64,000 nucleotides of DNA from an uncultured Muribaculaceae bacterium (GCA_910587925.1 CAJUOC010000001.1:95252-159251), one strand, 5' to 3'. Positions 17,119 to 27,600 are shown, numbered from the stretch's first letter. Numbers and translations are program-made. The notes: a model not told the origin generated them from the sequence alone.

Positions 17119-18786
17119 TCAGTTTGTGTGTGACAGGAGTGAGTCGGCGGTGGCGAGGGCAGCGGGGTCGGCGGGGTCACCGGCAATCATTGCGGCGAGC
17201 TCGCGGCGACGCTCGTCGTGGCCGAGCAGCGATATGTATGTGCCGGTCGAGGTGTCGTCGTCGACCTTGTATACCTTGAAATGGCGCGAGCCGCGGGCAG
17301 CCACCTGAGGCAGGTGGGTGATGGTGACAATCTGCATGGCTGCGCCTCCCTCGGCCATGAGGCGGCCGATACGGGCGGCCACGTCGCCGCTCACGCCGGT
17401 GTCGATTTCGTCGAAGATGATGGTGGGCAGGCCGATGCGCCCCGCCAGGATGCACTTCAGCACCAGCATGATGCGCGATATCTCGCCGCCGGAGGCTGTA
17501 TCGCCCACGGGCTGCGGCTCCTGATTTTTATTGAAGGCGAAAAGCCACTCTACCGTGTCGCGGCCCGAGGCGTTGAGCTTGCCGGGCGTCACGTCGATGC
17601 GGCACACGATATTGGGCATGGCCAGCGGCCGGGCCTGCTCCATGATGGTGGCGGCGAGGGTCTCGGCGGCGGCGCGGCGCAGGGCGGTGAGGCGATCGGC
17701 GGCCTCTATGGCGCGGCGCTTCAGCTCCACGGCACGGGCCTTGAGCTCGCCCAGCACTGCCGGGGCGTCGGCGAGGCGTCGCAGGCGGGCGCCGAGGCTG
17801 TCGCGCAACTCGACCAGGTCGGCGTCGCTCTCGACCCCGTGGCGGGCGATGAGGCCGCCGATGAGGCTGATGCGCTCGTCGATGGCATCGAGGTCGCGCG
17901 GCTCCTCGCGGCTCTCGCCGGCACGGCGCGCCACGCTGTCGGCGATGTCAGACAGCTCGATGCGCAGGGCGCCGAGCCGCTCGAGGGCGGCGGCGGCATC
18001 GGGGTCGTCGGCAAGGCCCTCCAGGGCGGCGATGGCACGGTCGAGCGAGGGGATGGCGGCATCGTCGTCCCACACGAGGGCCTCGGCCGCGCGCACCAGG
18101 CTCTCGCCCGAGCCGATGCGCGAGGCCAGCTCGGCGCGCTCGACCTCAAGCTCGGCCATCTCGCCGGCCTGCAGACCGGCCAGATCGAGGCGGTCGTACT
18201 GAAACTTGATATAGTCGGCATCGCGGCGCGTGGACTCTATCTCGTCGCGACGCTCGCTGTACTCGCCCAGAGCGGCGCGGTACTCGGCATAGGCGGCGCG
18301 GTACTCGGCCAGGGCGTCGGCGTCGGAGGCCACACGGTCGAGGGTGTCGAGCTGGAAGTCGGGCGAGGATATGAGCAGATTGTTGTGCTGCGAGTGGATG
18401 TCGATGAGGCGCTCGCTCAGGTCGTGGAGCACATCGAGCGTGACGGCATGGCCGTTGACGCGGGCGCGTGAGCGGCCGGCCGGCGATATCTCGCGCTCGA
18501 TGGTGAGCGTGGGCAGGTCGTCGGGGGCGCCGGCCTCGCGGAGTATCGGGCGCAGCAGCGCGGCGGTGGCCGGGTCGGGCGCAAAATCGGCGCTGATGCG
18601 GGCCGGAGCGTCGGGATGCAGAGCCGAGCGCGATGCCAGGCGCCCTCCGCGCAGCAGGCCCAGCGCGCCGAGCATTATCGACTTGCCCGCGCCGGTCTCG
18701 CCGGTGACGACGTTGAAGCCCGGGTCGAGCGCGAGGTCGATGTGGCGTATGAGGGCGTAGTTGCTTATGCTTAGACGGGTAATCAT
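17119..18786 (-). CDS. recN: DNA repair protein RecN
   Basis: 555 residues, SMC-like ATPase acting in double-strand-break repair. Walker A is GETGAGKSIMLGALGLL (about residues 32-48). A long coiled-coil middle with the globular turn follows. The ABC signature region is SGGEISRIMLVLKCILAG and Walker B is PTIIFDEIDTGVSG. The start overlaps the DUF4835 gene stop by 4 bp. Confidence 0.95.
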   Translation of the reverse strand: MITRLSISNYALIRHIDLALDPGFNVVTGETGAGKSIMLGALGLLRGGRLASRSALHPDAPARISADFAPDPATAALLRPILREAGAPDDLPTLTIEREISPAGRSRARVNGHAVTLDVLHDLSERLIDIHSQHNNLLISSPDFQLDTLDRVASDADALAEYRAAYAEYRAALGEYSERRDEIESTRRDADYIKFQYDRLDLAGLQAGEMAELEVERAELASRIGSGESLVRAAEALVWDDDAAIPSLDRAIAALEGLADDPDAAAALERLGALRIELSDIADSVARRAGESREEPRDLDAIDERISLIGGLIARHGVESDADLVELRDSLGARLRRLADAPAVLGELKARAVELKRRAIEAADRLTALRRAAAETLAATIMEQARPLAMPNIVCRIDVTPGKLNASGRDTVEWLFAFNKNQEPQPVGDTASGGEISRIMLVLKCILAGRIGLPTIIFDEIDTGVSGDVAARIGRLMAEGGAAMQIVTITHLPQVAARGSRHFKVYKVDDDTSTGTYISLLGHDERRRELAAMIAGDPADPAALATADSLLSHTN

Positions 18787-19694
18787 TTTTCCTGTCCGTT
18801 TTTGATTTTTACCAGGCGGGCCTCCTCGGTGGGGTAGATTGGCTGGAGGAGGTCGTAGACGGCCTGCCGCTCGTCGGCCGGAGCCTTGGAGTATACGTTG
18901 ACCAGCTCGTCGAGCTTGGCGTCGCGAAACATCGACAGCGCCACCGACATGGGCTGGGCAGCGTGGACAGCCTTGATGGCGTCGAGCGAGCGGGTGATGG
19001 CGGCGCGGCCCTTGTCGGGCGACACCGACATATTGTCAAAGCCCTGGCGGTGGTAGTCGTAGAGCATACGGCGCAGGCCCTCGGCCGTGGAGCCTTCGGT
19101 AAAAGCGGTGAGTATGGCCGAGCGGTTTTTGGTATCCTCAAAGGCTTTCCAGCCCACCTCGCCGGCCGACTGCGCCATCTGCACTATCTGCTTGAGCCGC
19201 TCCCAGAAGGGCTCTCCGCCGCCGGGCGCGAAGGTGTCGAAGTCGGCGGCCAGTATCAGGTATGCATAATAGTTGAGGATGGCCGTGAGCTGGCTCTCCA
19301 TGGAGTTGACGGTGAAATTGAGCGGCTCTCCCTCGCGGTAGGTGAAGTCGATCTTGGTGTCCTTGAGGTTGATGATGGTGGTGGTGTAGGCGCTGTTGTA
19401 TACGGGTCGTGTCGACTGCACCTGCAGGTCGCCCTTGGCTATGCCCTCGTCGGTATACTCCTTGAGGGTGAAGAAAAGGCGGCAATCGATTTTCTCGTTG
19501 GCGCCAAACTGCGCGGGGGTGAATGTGGTGGTGTTCATGTAGTCGCTCACGGCTGCCTGCAGGGTCTCGAATACCGACTTGTTGGTGCCCGAGATGGCGT
19601 CGGTATTGATTTCGACCTGGCAGTTGAGCTCCTGGGCCGCGGCGGCGAGGCCGAGGCAGGCGGTCACGGAGAGGATGACGGCTCGCAGGTTCAT
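18783..19694 (-). CDS. DUF4835 family secreted protein
   Basis: 303 residues. A cleavable signal peptide (MNLRAVILSVTACLGLAAAA) is followed by QELNCQVEINTDAISGTN, the hallmark opening of DUF4835 proteins, which in Bacteroidetes sit between coaBC and recN as here. A role in the envelope or gliding/secretion apparatus has been suspected but I know no established function. The open frame extends far upstream, but ATG 19694 is selected by the signal peptide and by the 4-bp overlap with the coaBC stop. Confidence 0.85.
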   Translation of the reverse strand: MNLRAVILSVTACLGLAAAAQELNCQVEINTDAISGTNKSVFETLQAAVSDYMNTTTFTPAQFGANEKIDCRLFFTLKEYTDEGIAKGDLQVQSTRPVYNSAYTTTIINLKDTKIDFTYREGEPLNFTVNSMESQLTAILNYYAYLILAADFDTFAPGGGEPFWERLKQIVQMAQSAGEVGWKAFEDTKNRSAILTAFTEGSTAEGLRRMLYDYHRQGFDNMSVSPDKGRAAITRSLDAIKAVHAAQPMSVALSMFRDAKLDELVNVYSKAPADERQAVYDLLQPIYPTEEARLVKIKNGQEK

Positions 19695-20917
19695 GTCAGG
19701 GAGATTGTCTGTGTGAGTATGTCGGCGGCTATGTCGGCCTTGGATTTGAGCGTGGTGGCCACAGGGGTGCGCCCGTCGGCAAAGTACATGGTCACCTTGT
19801 TGGTATCGGTGCCAAAGCCGGCGCCGGGGTCGCGCAGCGAGTTGAGCACGATCATGTCGAGGTGCTTGCGGGCGAGCTTGGCCGTGGCAGCCTCGGCCTC
19901 GTGGTCGGTCTCCAGGGCAAAGCCCACCATCACCTGGCCGGGTCGGCGCGCGGAGCCGAGCGTGGCGGCGATGTCGGGGTTTTTGACCAGCTCCACTGAG
20001 GTGATGTCGCGGTCGGCACTCTCGCGCTTGGCTTTCTGCGCGAGCGGGCGGGCAGGACGGTAGTCGGCCACGGCGGCCGAGAAGATGCATATGTCGGCCT
20101 CGGCGGCGGCGCGGGTGGCTGCGTCGAGCATCTCCAGGGCCGACTCGACCCTCACCACATCGACACCGGCCGGCACAGGCTCGCTCACGGGGCCGCTCAC
20201 CAGCGTGACACGCGCGCCTCGGCGGGCGGCCTCGGCGGCCAGGGCATAGCCCATCTTGCCGGTCGAGAAGTTGCCGATATAGCGCACCGGGTCGATGCGC
20301 TCGCGGGTGGGTCCGGCGGTAATCATCACATGTCGGCTGGCCAAGGAGCCGGCAGCGGCAAAGTGGCGGGCCAGCGCGGCGGCGATGGCCTCGGGCTCCT
20401 CCATGCGGCCGCGGCCGCGCAGGTGGCTGGCCAGCTCGCCCTCGGCCGGCTCGATGATGTCGACACCGCGCGAGCGCAGGGTGTCGAGATTGGCCGTGGT
20501 CGAGGGATGGGCCATCATGTCGAGGTCCATCGCCGGGGCGACAAACACCTTGGCGCGGGTGGCCAGGTAGGATGTCACCAGCATGTTGTCGGCCACGCCT
20601 GTAGCCATCTTGGCCAGGGTGCAGGCCGTGGCGGGTGCCACCACAAAGGCGTCGGCCCACAGGCCGAGGTCTACGTGGGAGTGCCACTCGCCGGTGTTGG
20701 CGGTAAAAAACTCGGTGATGACGGCATGGCCGCTCAGGGTGGAGAGCGTCACCGGGGTGATGAACTCTCGCGCCGCCGGGGTCATGATCACCTGCACCTC
20801 GGCGCCGGCCTTTACCAGGCAGCGCACCAGCACAGCCGACTTGTAGGCGGCGATGCCGCCCGATATGCCGAGCACGATATGGCGCCCGCGCAGCGATGAG
20901 AGGTCGGCGGCGCTCAT
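19691..20917 (-). CDS. coaBC: Phosphopantothenoylcysteine decarboxylase / phosphopantothenate-cysteine ligase
   Basis: 408 residues, bifunctional coenzyme A biosynthesis enzyme. The N-terminal flavoprotein decarboxylase half has LGISGGIAAYKSA (FMN site), the catalytic His in GEWHSHVDLGLWADAFVVAPAT, and MLVTSYLATRAKVFVAPAM. The C-terminal ligase half has ITAGPTRERIDPVRYIGNFSTG and LVKNPDIAATLG. A longer frame runs upstream into the exonuclease gene; ATG 20917 is chosen because homology starts there and it overlaps the exonuclease stop by 4 bp. Confidence 0.93.
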   Translation of the reverse strand: MSAADLSSLRGRHIVLGISGGIAAYKSAVLVRCLVKAGAEVQVIMTPAAREFITPVTLSTLSGHAVITEFFTANTGEWHSHVDLGLWADAFVVAPATACTLAKMATGVADNMLVTSYLATRAKVFVAPAMDLDMMAHPSTTANLDTLRSRGVDIIEPAEGELASHLRGRGRMEEPEAIAAALARHFAAAGSLASRHVMITAGPTRERIDPVRYIGNFSTGKMGYALAAEAARRGARVTLVSGPVSEPVPAGVDVVRVESALEMLDAATRAAAEADICIFSAAVADYRPARPLAQKAKRESADRDITSVELVKNPDIAATLGSARRPGQVMVGFALETDHEAEAATAKLARKHLDMIVLNSLRDPGAGFGTDTNKVTMYFADGRTPVATTLKSKADIAADILTQTISLT

Positions 20918-21684
20918 TTTGAGGCGAGATTCATCTTGATGCGGGTGAAGGCCCGCTTGGTATCGGAGGGGAAGTCGCCCTGCATGATCCAGCTGTAGTA
21001 GCCGGGGTCGCGGGCGATGACCTCGCGGGCCGGCTGGCCCTTGTACTTGCCGAAGTTGATGAGTTCGCGGCCCTCGGCGTCGTATACGAGGCGACCTATC
21101 AGGTCGACATTGTCGTTTTGCGAGGAGAAGGCGGCCAGCTCGTCGATATCGCAGGGGAGATTGTCGTAGCGCTCGATCTGGGCGAGAAGCACCTCGTAAG
21201 TGGCCATGGTGTCGGCCTGGGCGCCGTGGGCGCCCTCCAGCTCCTTGCCGCAGTAGAAGCGGTATGCGGCGGTGAGGTTGCGCGGCTCCATCTTGTGGAA
21301 GATGGTCTGCACGTCGACAAAGCGGGCCTTGTGGAAGTCGAAGTCGACTCCCACGCGGTGAAACTCCTCGTCGAGCAGGGGTACGTCGAAGCGGTTGGAA
21401 TTGAATCCGGCGATGTCGCATCCCTTGATGAAGTCGGCCAGCGAGCGCGCCACCTGGCGGAAGGTGGGCGCGTCGGCCACGTCGGCGTCGGTGATGTGGT
21501 GTATGGCTGTGGCCTCGGCAGGGATGGGCATCTCGGGATTGATTCGGCGGGTGCGTACCTCGGGAGTGTCGGCGCCGGGCGCGAGCTTCACTATCGATAT
21601 CTCGACGATACGGTCGCGGGTGATGCAGGTGCCGGTGGTCTCGAGGTCAAAAAAGACTATGGGGCGACGCAACTGTAGCTTCAT
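20914..21684 (-). CDS. DnaQ-like 3'-5' exonuclease (DEDDh)
   Basis: 256 residues. Exonuclease motifs: Exo I FFDLETTG (Asp and Glu), Exo II GFNSNRFDVPLLDEE (Asp), and Exo III GAHGAQADT (His and Asp). The C-terminal part (about 205-250, LINFGKYKGQPAREVIARDP) resembles the small extra domain seen in Bacteroidetes DnaQ-like proteins. It is probably the proofreading or repair exonuclease of the replication machinery, given its place 5 bp after dnaN, but the exact role is inferred. Confidence 0.85.
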   Translation of the reverse strand: MKLQLRRPIVFFDLETTGTCITRDRIVEISIVKLAPGADTPEVRTRRINPEMPIPAEATAIHHITDADVADAPTFRQVARSLADFIKGCDIAGFNSNRFDVPLLDEEFHRVGVDFDFHKARFVDVQTIFHKMEPRNLTAAYRFYCGKELEGAHGAQADTMATYEVLLAQIERYDNLPCDIDELAAFSSQNDNVDLIGRLVYDAEGRELINFGKYKGQPAREVIARDPGYYSWIMQGDFPSDTKRAFTRIKMNLASK

Positions 21685-21689
21685 CGCGG

Positions 21690-22820
21690 TCAGAATTTAT
21701 CGACGTTCATGGGCATGAGCAGCATCACCAGGTCCGTGCCGTCTTCGTTTTCAGAGGGCTGGAACACACCGGCGCGCGAGGGGTCGCTCAAGTCGATGTA
21801 CACCTCGGTGGTGGGCAGCACGGCCATAAACTCGGTGATGAAGGGCGCGCTGAAGCCGATGACGGTCTCGGGGCCGTTGAACTGGCAGGGCACAGTCTCG
21901 CGGGCGCAGGTCTGCATGTTGGAGTCGTCGCTCTTGATGAGCAGCTTCTCGGGGGTAATCTTGAATTTCTCCAGACCGAAGCCGGGGTCGACAAACACAC
22001 CCACGCGGCGCACGGCGTTGAGCATCGCCACACGGTCGACGGTCAGGCGGAAGGGCGAGCTCTGCGGTATCACGCGGTTGTAGTCGGGGAAGCGGCCATT
22101 GAGAAATGTGCACTTCAGTGTGAAGTCGGCATTCTCGATTACGGCACACTTGGCGTTCATGCTCACGGTGAGCTCCGACTCCTTGCCAAATACTGTGCGC
22201 ATGATTGAGGCGGGTTTCACGGGCATGATACACGATGCGGTGATGCCCGGCGCGGTGCGGGTGTCGGTGTAGCGCACCAGCTTGTGGGTGTCGGTGGCCA
22301 CAAACACGATACGGTCGGGCTTGATGTCAAAGAAGATGCCCTTCATCATGGGGCGGTAATCGTCGTCGCCCACGGCAAAGGCGGTGTACTCCAGACCCTT
22401 GAGGATGGTCTGGCTGCTGACGGTAAACGACTGCGGCTCGGCATCGTCGCCGGCGGCGGAGTATGTGGGATACTCCTCGCCGCGCAGGGCGGTGAGATTG
22501 TACTTGCCGCCGGTGTAGGCGATTTCCACCTCATATGTCTCCTCGTTGACAGCCACCGTGATACCCTGGTCGGGCAGCTCCTTGAGCAGCTCCACCAGGC
22601 GGCGCGCAGTCACGCAGAAAGAGCATTTGCCCTCTGCCTCGGCCACGGAAATGCGGGCGGTGAGCGAGTTGTCCACATCGGCGCCGGTCACGGTGAGCAT
22701 ATCGCCGTCGAGCTCGATGAGGAAATTGTCCAGTATGGCCAGCGCGTTTTTGGGATTGATGACCTTGCTCACGGCCGACACAGCCGAGTAGAAAGCCTTG
22801 CAGGGGACGTTGAATTTCAT
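21690..22820 (-). CDS. dnaN: DNA polymerase III beta sliding clamp
   Basis: 376 residues. Ring-shaped processivity clamp made of three repeated domains. The start is MKFNVPCKAFYSAVSAVSKV. Domain-typical segments include ALAILDNFLIELDGDMLTVTG and LVRYTDTRT, and the C-terminus ends DLVMLLMPMNVDKF with the family's LVMPM-type groove motif. First gene of the six-gene operon dnaN, exonuclease, coaBC, DUF4835, recN, rlmB, driven by a consensus promoter at 22858-22889. Confidence 0.95.
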   Translation of the reverse strand: MKFNVPCKAFYSAVSAVSKVINPKNALAILDNFLIELDGDMLTVTGADVDNSLTARISVAEAEGKCSFCVTARRLVELLKELPDQGITVAVNEETYEVEIAYTGGKYNLTALRGEEYPTYSAAGDDAEPQSFTVSSQTILKGLEYTAFAVGDDDYRPMMKGIFFDIKPDRIVFVATDTHKLVRYTDTRTAPGITASCIMPVKPASIMRTVFGKESELTVSMNAKCAVIENADFTLKCTFLNGRFPDYNRVIPQSSPFRLTVDRVAMLNAVRRVGVFVDPGFGLEKFKITPEKLLIKSDDSNMQTCARETVPCQFNGPETVIGFSAPFITEFMAVLPTTEVYIDLSDPSRAGVFQPSENEDGTDLVMLLMPMNVDKF

Positions 22821-22857
22821 ATGATAGATGAGATTTGTATTGCTTGGTATTGATTAG

Positions 22858-22889
22858 CAAAGGTAATACATTTCCCCAAACCGTGCAAA
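22858..22889 (-). promoter_or_regulatory. Consensus promoter of the dnaN operon
   Basis: On the minus strand TTTG (22886-22889) is followed after exactly 20 bp by TACCTTTG (22858-22865), a full match to the Bacteroidetes primary sigma consensus, 38 bp upstream of dnaN. Confidence 0.8.
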
Positions 22890-22952
22890 TATATCGACGG
22901 CACCGCCGACGCGTAAAATTTTATCCGATTTTAACACCATTTCGGCTTCCCG

Positions 22953-22984
22953 TTTGTTTATTAACTAAAATGATGTTAACTTTG
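22953..22984 (+). promoter_or_regulatory. Consensus promoter of the OmpA-family porin gene
   Basis: TTTG (22953-22956), a 20-bp spacer, then TAACTTTG (22977-22984): a complete consensus match 53 bp before the ATG at 23038. It suits a highly expressed outer-membrane protein. Confidence 0.82.
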
Positions 22985-23037
22985 CCGCTGAATCTAAATG
23001 TAAAAAGACACATATCAAAATTTTTAAACTATCGACT

Positions 23038-24171
23038 ATGAAGAAAATCGTACTTACTCTCGTGGCAGCCGGCGCCGCTATGGCAGCGACCGCAGCCGAG
23101 CCTGTACCGACTCAGATCACAGCCGCCCAGGGCTGGGAAATCGGCGTCAACGTAGGCGCTCTCACCCAGATGCACAATGGCCCCTTCTTCGGCCAGATGC
23201 GCCCCACCGTAGGTATCCACTTCGGCAAGCAGATCTCGCCCGCGTTTGCGGCCGGCATCGAGTCGTGGTGGGGTATCAACACCTCCACATGGCGCGGCAT
23301 GGAGCACTCCAGCACTGCCTTTGACAACTCCTACACCGGCGTATACGGCAACATCGACCTGATGGGCCTCTTCGGCGGCGCCACCTGCACCCCCCGCATG
23401 TTTACCACCGCCATCTCTCTGGGCGCCGGTCTGGGCCACAACTATATGAACGGCTCCGGCGACTGGAACTACTTCGCCACCAAGGTAGGCCTGCTCTTCA
23501 ACTTCAACGTCAGCAACAACGTCACCATCAAGGTGCAGCCCTCGATACTCTGGAATATGAGCGACGTGAGCGTACGCCAGACCAACGTGGCATACGACGT
23601 CAACAACGCCATGTTCCACCTCCAGGCCGGCGTAGCATACCGCTTCGGCAACTCCGCTCCCTGCGTGGTACCCTTCGACCAGGCTCAGATTGACGGCCTC
23701 AACGGTCAGATCAACGACCTGCGCGCCCGTCTTGGCAACGCCGAGGCAGCCAACGCCACCCTCCAGTCAGAGCTCGACGCCTGCAAGGCCAAGCCCGCCG
23801 TTCGCGAGGTAATCCGCGAGGTAGAGGTCAACAACCGCCTCAACACCGTGCTCGACGTATTCTTCCATATCGGCTCGTCGACCATCACCAACGACCAGAT
23901 GCCCAACGTAGAGCGCATCGCCTCCTACATGAAGAGCCACCCCGCCTGCACCGTATCCATCAAGGGCTACGCTTCCAAGGATGGCAACCTCGAGTTCAAC
24001 CAGAAGCTCGCCGCCCGCCGCGCCGAGTCTGTAAAGGACGCCCTCATCAAGCGCTTCAAGATTGCCGCCGACCGCATCCAGGCCGAGGGTCAGGGTATCG
24101 GCGACATGTTTGAGGAAGAGAGCTGGAACCGCGTGAGCGTCTGCACCCTCGAGAACACCGACAAAAAGTAA
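23038..24171 (+). CDS. OmpA-family outer membrane porin
   Basis: 377 residues. Signal peptide (MKKIVLTLVAAGAAMAATAA). An N-terminal eight-stranded barrel-like region (about 30-205) ends in an aromatic strand FHLQAGVAYRFGNS. A short coiled segment (IDGLNGQINDLRARLGNAEA) leads to a C-terminal OmpA peptidoglycan-binding domain (about 280-375) with FFHIGSSTITNDQ, TVSIKGYASKDGNLEFNQ and ARRAESVKDAL. It is probably a major surface protein linking the outer membrane to murein. It has a strong promoter upstream and a terminator downstream, and codon use favours C-ending codons as in highly expressed genes. Confidence 0.92.
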   Translation: MKKIVLTLVAAGAAMAATAAEPVPTQITAAQGWEIGVNVGALTQMHNGPFFGQMRPTVGIHFGKQISPAFAAGIESWWGINTSTWRGMEHSSTAFDNSYTGVYGNIDLMGLFGGATCTPRMFTTAISLGAGLGHNYMNGSGDWNYFATKVGLLFNFNVSNNVTIKVQPSILWNMSDVSVRQTNVAYDVNNAMFHLQAGVAYRFGNSAPCVVPFDQAQIDGLNGQINDLRARLGNAEAANATLQSELDACKAKPAVREVIREVEVNNRLNTVLDVFFHIGSSTITNDQMPNVERIASYMKSHPACTVSIKGYASKDGNLEFNQKLAARRAESVKDALIKRFKIAADRIQAEGQGIGDMFEEESWNRVSVCTLENTDKK

Positions 24172-24204
24172 ATCTCCTCTAAAACGATTGCACAACTAAC
24201 ATCC

Positions 24205-24240
24205 GTCGCCCGTGGCACCTCGCCCCGGGCGACTTTCTTT
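24205..24240 (+). terminator. Terminator of the OmpA-family porin gene
   Basis: GTCGCCCG (24205-24212) pairs with CGGGCGAC (24226-24233), followed by TTTCTTTTT. Confidence 0.8.
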
Positions 24241-24272
24241 TTGCACCACAGCCAGCAGACGCCGCCCCGCCC

Positions 24273-24389
24273 TATTGTATGCGGCTGCAAGCCCGCTCCA
24301 CGGGCGGCAGGCAGTAGGCACGTGCAATGCGACAGCCGCAGCCCATTGTATGCGGCAACAAGCCCGCTCCTATTGTATGTGGTGGTAAG
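24273..24389. repeat. Direct repeat of an ATTGTATGCGGC-type unit, three copies
   Basis: Copies begin at 24274, 24345 and 24372. The first two share ATTGTATGCGGC, a variable pair, CAAGCCCGCTCC; the third is partial (ATTGTATGTGGTGGTAAG). Copies two and three are directly adjacent. Confidence 0.65.
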
Positions 24390-24546
24390 AGTGTGTATCC
24401 ACACCTCCGACTCCTCCCTTCGGGCGAGATAGATACCGTCACGTTGATATCACTGACGTAGAGCCGCAAAGCGGCTCTCACATGATGTTAGCCGACGGAT
24501 TTATCCGTCGGATGGTGATTGCCTTTACGATTGAATAAGCATAATT

Positions 24547-24589
24547 TACGAATCCATCGGCGTCCGACGGAGACGCCGATGGATTCGTA
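24547..24589. terminator. Perfect 18-bp hairpin downstream of the large secreted-protein gene
   Basis: TACGAATCCATCGGCGTC (24547-24564) pairs perfectly with 24572-24589 around a 7-nt loop. It lies 53 bp past the minus-strand stop at 24642. Its loop repeats the CCGACGGA word of the neighbouring hairpin at 24492, so it may be an extragenic palindrome as well as a terminator. Confidence 0.5.
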
Positions 24590-24641
24590 GCAACTCACAC
24601 CGCAGCCAAAAGCGTATGTGTGAGGGGTATCTGAGAGGGGC

Positions 24642-27600
24642 TTAGCGGGCTATCAGTTTGACGACACCGACGGGGGTGCGGACTATATATAAGCCCTTGG
24701 CAGGAAGGTCCAGCTGTGCCGGGGTGGCGGTACTCGATATGACCCGACCCGATATGTCGCATACGGTCGCATGGCCCGGCACTGCTACCGTGAGCCGCAA
24801 TCCGTCGAGATATACCTGAGCGTCTGAGCCTATATCATACGCTCCCGAAGGCTTGGATGCCTCCACTATCTCGCCCGGGCCCGATACGCCGCGGTCGTAT
24901 ACGGCTGCGACATAGTAGGTATGCGAGGGCGCCGTCTCATCAGCCGCGAATACATGGTTGTATGAGACAACATCCGGAGCCGAAGATGTGAGCAGCAGAC
25001 CATCGCAATACACCTCATATCCACGGAGCATCGGCGGAGCGGCTATTGTGGTATACGTAATATTATCGAAGCTCACGGCCTTGGCCTGACAGTCCTTCAC
25101 GTGGATGGCAAAGCGAGAGGCATCTGCGGGGATGGTGAATGTCTTGACAGCGGCAGCGGCCAAATCCCTGGAGTTGATGGTCTCGCTGTCGATAACGTTG
25201 TCAAAGTCTGCCGCCGTGACTCCGCCGGCGCTCGTACAGTAATCTATCTCTACGGCCGAGCTCTTGCCAAAGCAATTGAAAGCCTCACGCGACAGGCTCA
25301 CCTCGCTGCCGGGGACTACCTCGGGCAGTACAATCCATTTGTCGGGCTTGCCATACAGCGCGCCATTCTCGCCGTAACATCCGGGCACATACAAGCCACG
25401 ACTGCCGCCGGCACCTCCCTTTGCATATATTTCGGCTGCAAGGGTGCTCTTGTACGCCGGGTCGTCGACGCCGTAACCCTTGGTCGGAAGACCGTCGACA
25501 TCGATAAACACCCAGCCGTCCTTCTCACCGTTGAGAGCGCCGTCGGCCCAATCCTCAAAGTCTTCATTTACCTCGGCCATACCGCTCTGACCCGGAGCAG
25601 GGGTTGTCCAGGCGAGCGCCGCATCATCGTCGGTCATCGACACCGTAAGATTCTCAGGCGCGGGCAACAGACTACGGCTCACCGGCAGCGCAGTGGCGCA
25701 GGTATTATTGTCGGCATCGGCATCTGCGCCGCAGACTATTGCAAACGACATCTCTACGTCGCGTCCCGACTCATGCGGCAGAGGTACATAAGTATACGTC
25801 AGCGTCGTAGAGCCGAAGCGCTCCACAGAGCCGCCATCGGCCTCGCCCAGCTCACGGCCGTCGGCAGAGGCCTTGACCTTGAATCCGTCTATGCCGGTCA
25901 GACCCGTATTGGTGACCAGCAGCGTCAGAGTGGCCTCGCGCCCCACCTCAGCCCGCTTGGGCAGCGCGATTGATGTCAAAGCGAGGTCGGTATCTACCGG
26001 ATAATCAGCGATGGTTATGTCGTCTACATAGATATATGTGTACGAGCCGGCGCCGGTGCCTTTCAGCACGAGGTTGCAGGCCTGTGTCTTCTCGCTCGGC
26101 ATCTTCACCTCCATCAGATATTCGCGCCAGCCATTTTCGGTCGGCGCGGGGTCGTCGGCGGCGAGTGTATGGTCGTCGATAGGCTCGCTCAACGCATACT
26201 CCTCGTCGGAGCCATAGACGCGCATCACCGGCAGCACGGTCGCGGCGAGCGTCGACGACGGCTTTTTGTAGACCCACATCCTCACAAATGCGCGGATCAT
26301 ACCGCTCAGGTCAAGGATGGGCGAGATGAGCTCGCCGGTCTTGCCCGCGGCTTGGGCATAGCGCGCCATACCCTTGTCGCCGTCGTGGGGAGATACGCCG
26401 CTGCCGTTGAGCGCCCATGCGCCGGTGGCGGGACTCATGCTCCAGGTCTCGTTTTGAAACTTAGTGTTGGCAAACGACTCTGCAAATGCCCCTGCGAGCG
26501 CCGGACCTATCACTACAGAGTTTGACTTGCCGGCAGTGCTCTCGCCGCGCTCATTGCAGGCATATACGCTGATATATGCACCGACCTGCGACTCGGTCGG
26601 CTCGGGATAATCAAATTCAGCCGAAGTAGCGCCGGTAAATGTGAGCTGGAGCGGAGTCTTGTCGGGCAACGCTGCCTTATAGTTCACTGTCGAGGGGTTA
26701 AACAGAGCCGACGACGATGTCGAGGCCGTAACCGCATCCCAGCTCGCCGCGAAGTGTGTCCCGCCCTTGTGGGTGATGACGACGTTGGACGGCGCCTTGG
26801 GATAGCCGAATGTGGGCTTTGCCGCCACCACCTTCTTGACACCGCGCGCCGAGCCACTGATGATATACACGGCATACTCCGCGCCGGTACCTATGCCATC
26901 GGGGTCGACAAAGGTCGCCTGCTGTGACGGCGCCAGCCCGGTGAGTGTAAACTCACGCTCGGCTACGCCGGGTGCCGAGCGCACAATGCGTGCCGACAAC
27001 TCCGCTGGAAGAGGCGCGCCGAGATGGGTAGCGGCCGGAGGTGTGACTTTCATCTCCACCCGCAGCTTTCCGCTCTCGACCTTATATGTCGGGGTCTGTA
27101 CAGTCGCCTGCGCGGGCGAGGCGGCAGTCAGCCCCTCGCCGAGCGTAATCCAGTCGATATGGTATTTCTGTCTGGCTTCAGAAATAAAATGTAATGCAAA
27201 GCGGTAGTCGCCCGTGACATCGGGGGTAAACTCCACGGCAAACTCCTCCCAGGTATCCACCGCGCTGTTTTGTACCTTCCACGTATCACACAGCTTTATG
27301 GCCGAGCCGGTGACTACCAGGTCGTCGTCGTCATCGTCGCCTTTGCAGAGCATACACTCAAAGTCGGCACTGCCGGGACCCGAGCATTTCACACTCATGG
27401 AGAGGCGGTATGTAAGCCCCTGTTCAAAGTGAAACCAAGGGAATATCATCCAGTCGTCGGCGCTTTTCAGCGCTTCGCGGCCGTCGTACACAAAGGAGTC
27501 AAAGACATTTTTCTGCGGGTCGTAGTTGAGTCCGAAACCGATGTTGTCGAGATTGCTGTCGATAAGCCCCACATTGTCGTGATGGTCGAAGTCGTCGTGA

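Larger units (their letters stand above)
24172..24641. other. Hairpin- and repeat-rich spacer between convergent genes
   Basis: 470 bp without a credible gene. It contains the OmpA terminator (24205-24240), three tandem partial copies of a 27-bp unit (24273-24389), small hairpins at 24461-24477 (GAGCCGC stem) and 24492-24511 (CCGACGGAT stem), and a perfect 18-bp hairpin at 24547-24589. Confidence 0.7.

Noticed and set aside
17218..18471. Long plus-strand open frame opposite recN
   Set aside because: The RecN Walker motifs are clear on the minus strand; the plus-strand translation is Gly/Ala/His-rich noise.
20918..21421. N-terminal extension of CoaBC
   Set aside because: This part lies in the exonuclease gene in another frame and is Arg/His/Pro-rich noise; CoaBC homology begins at 20917.
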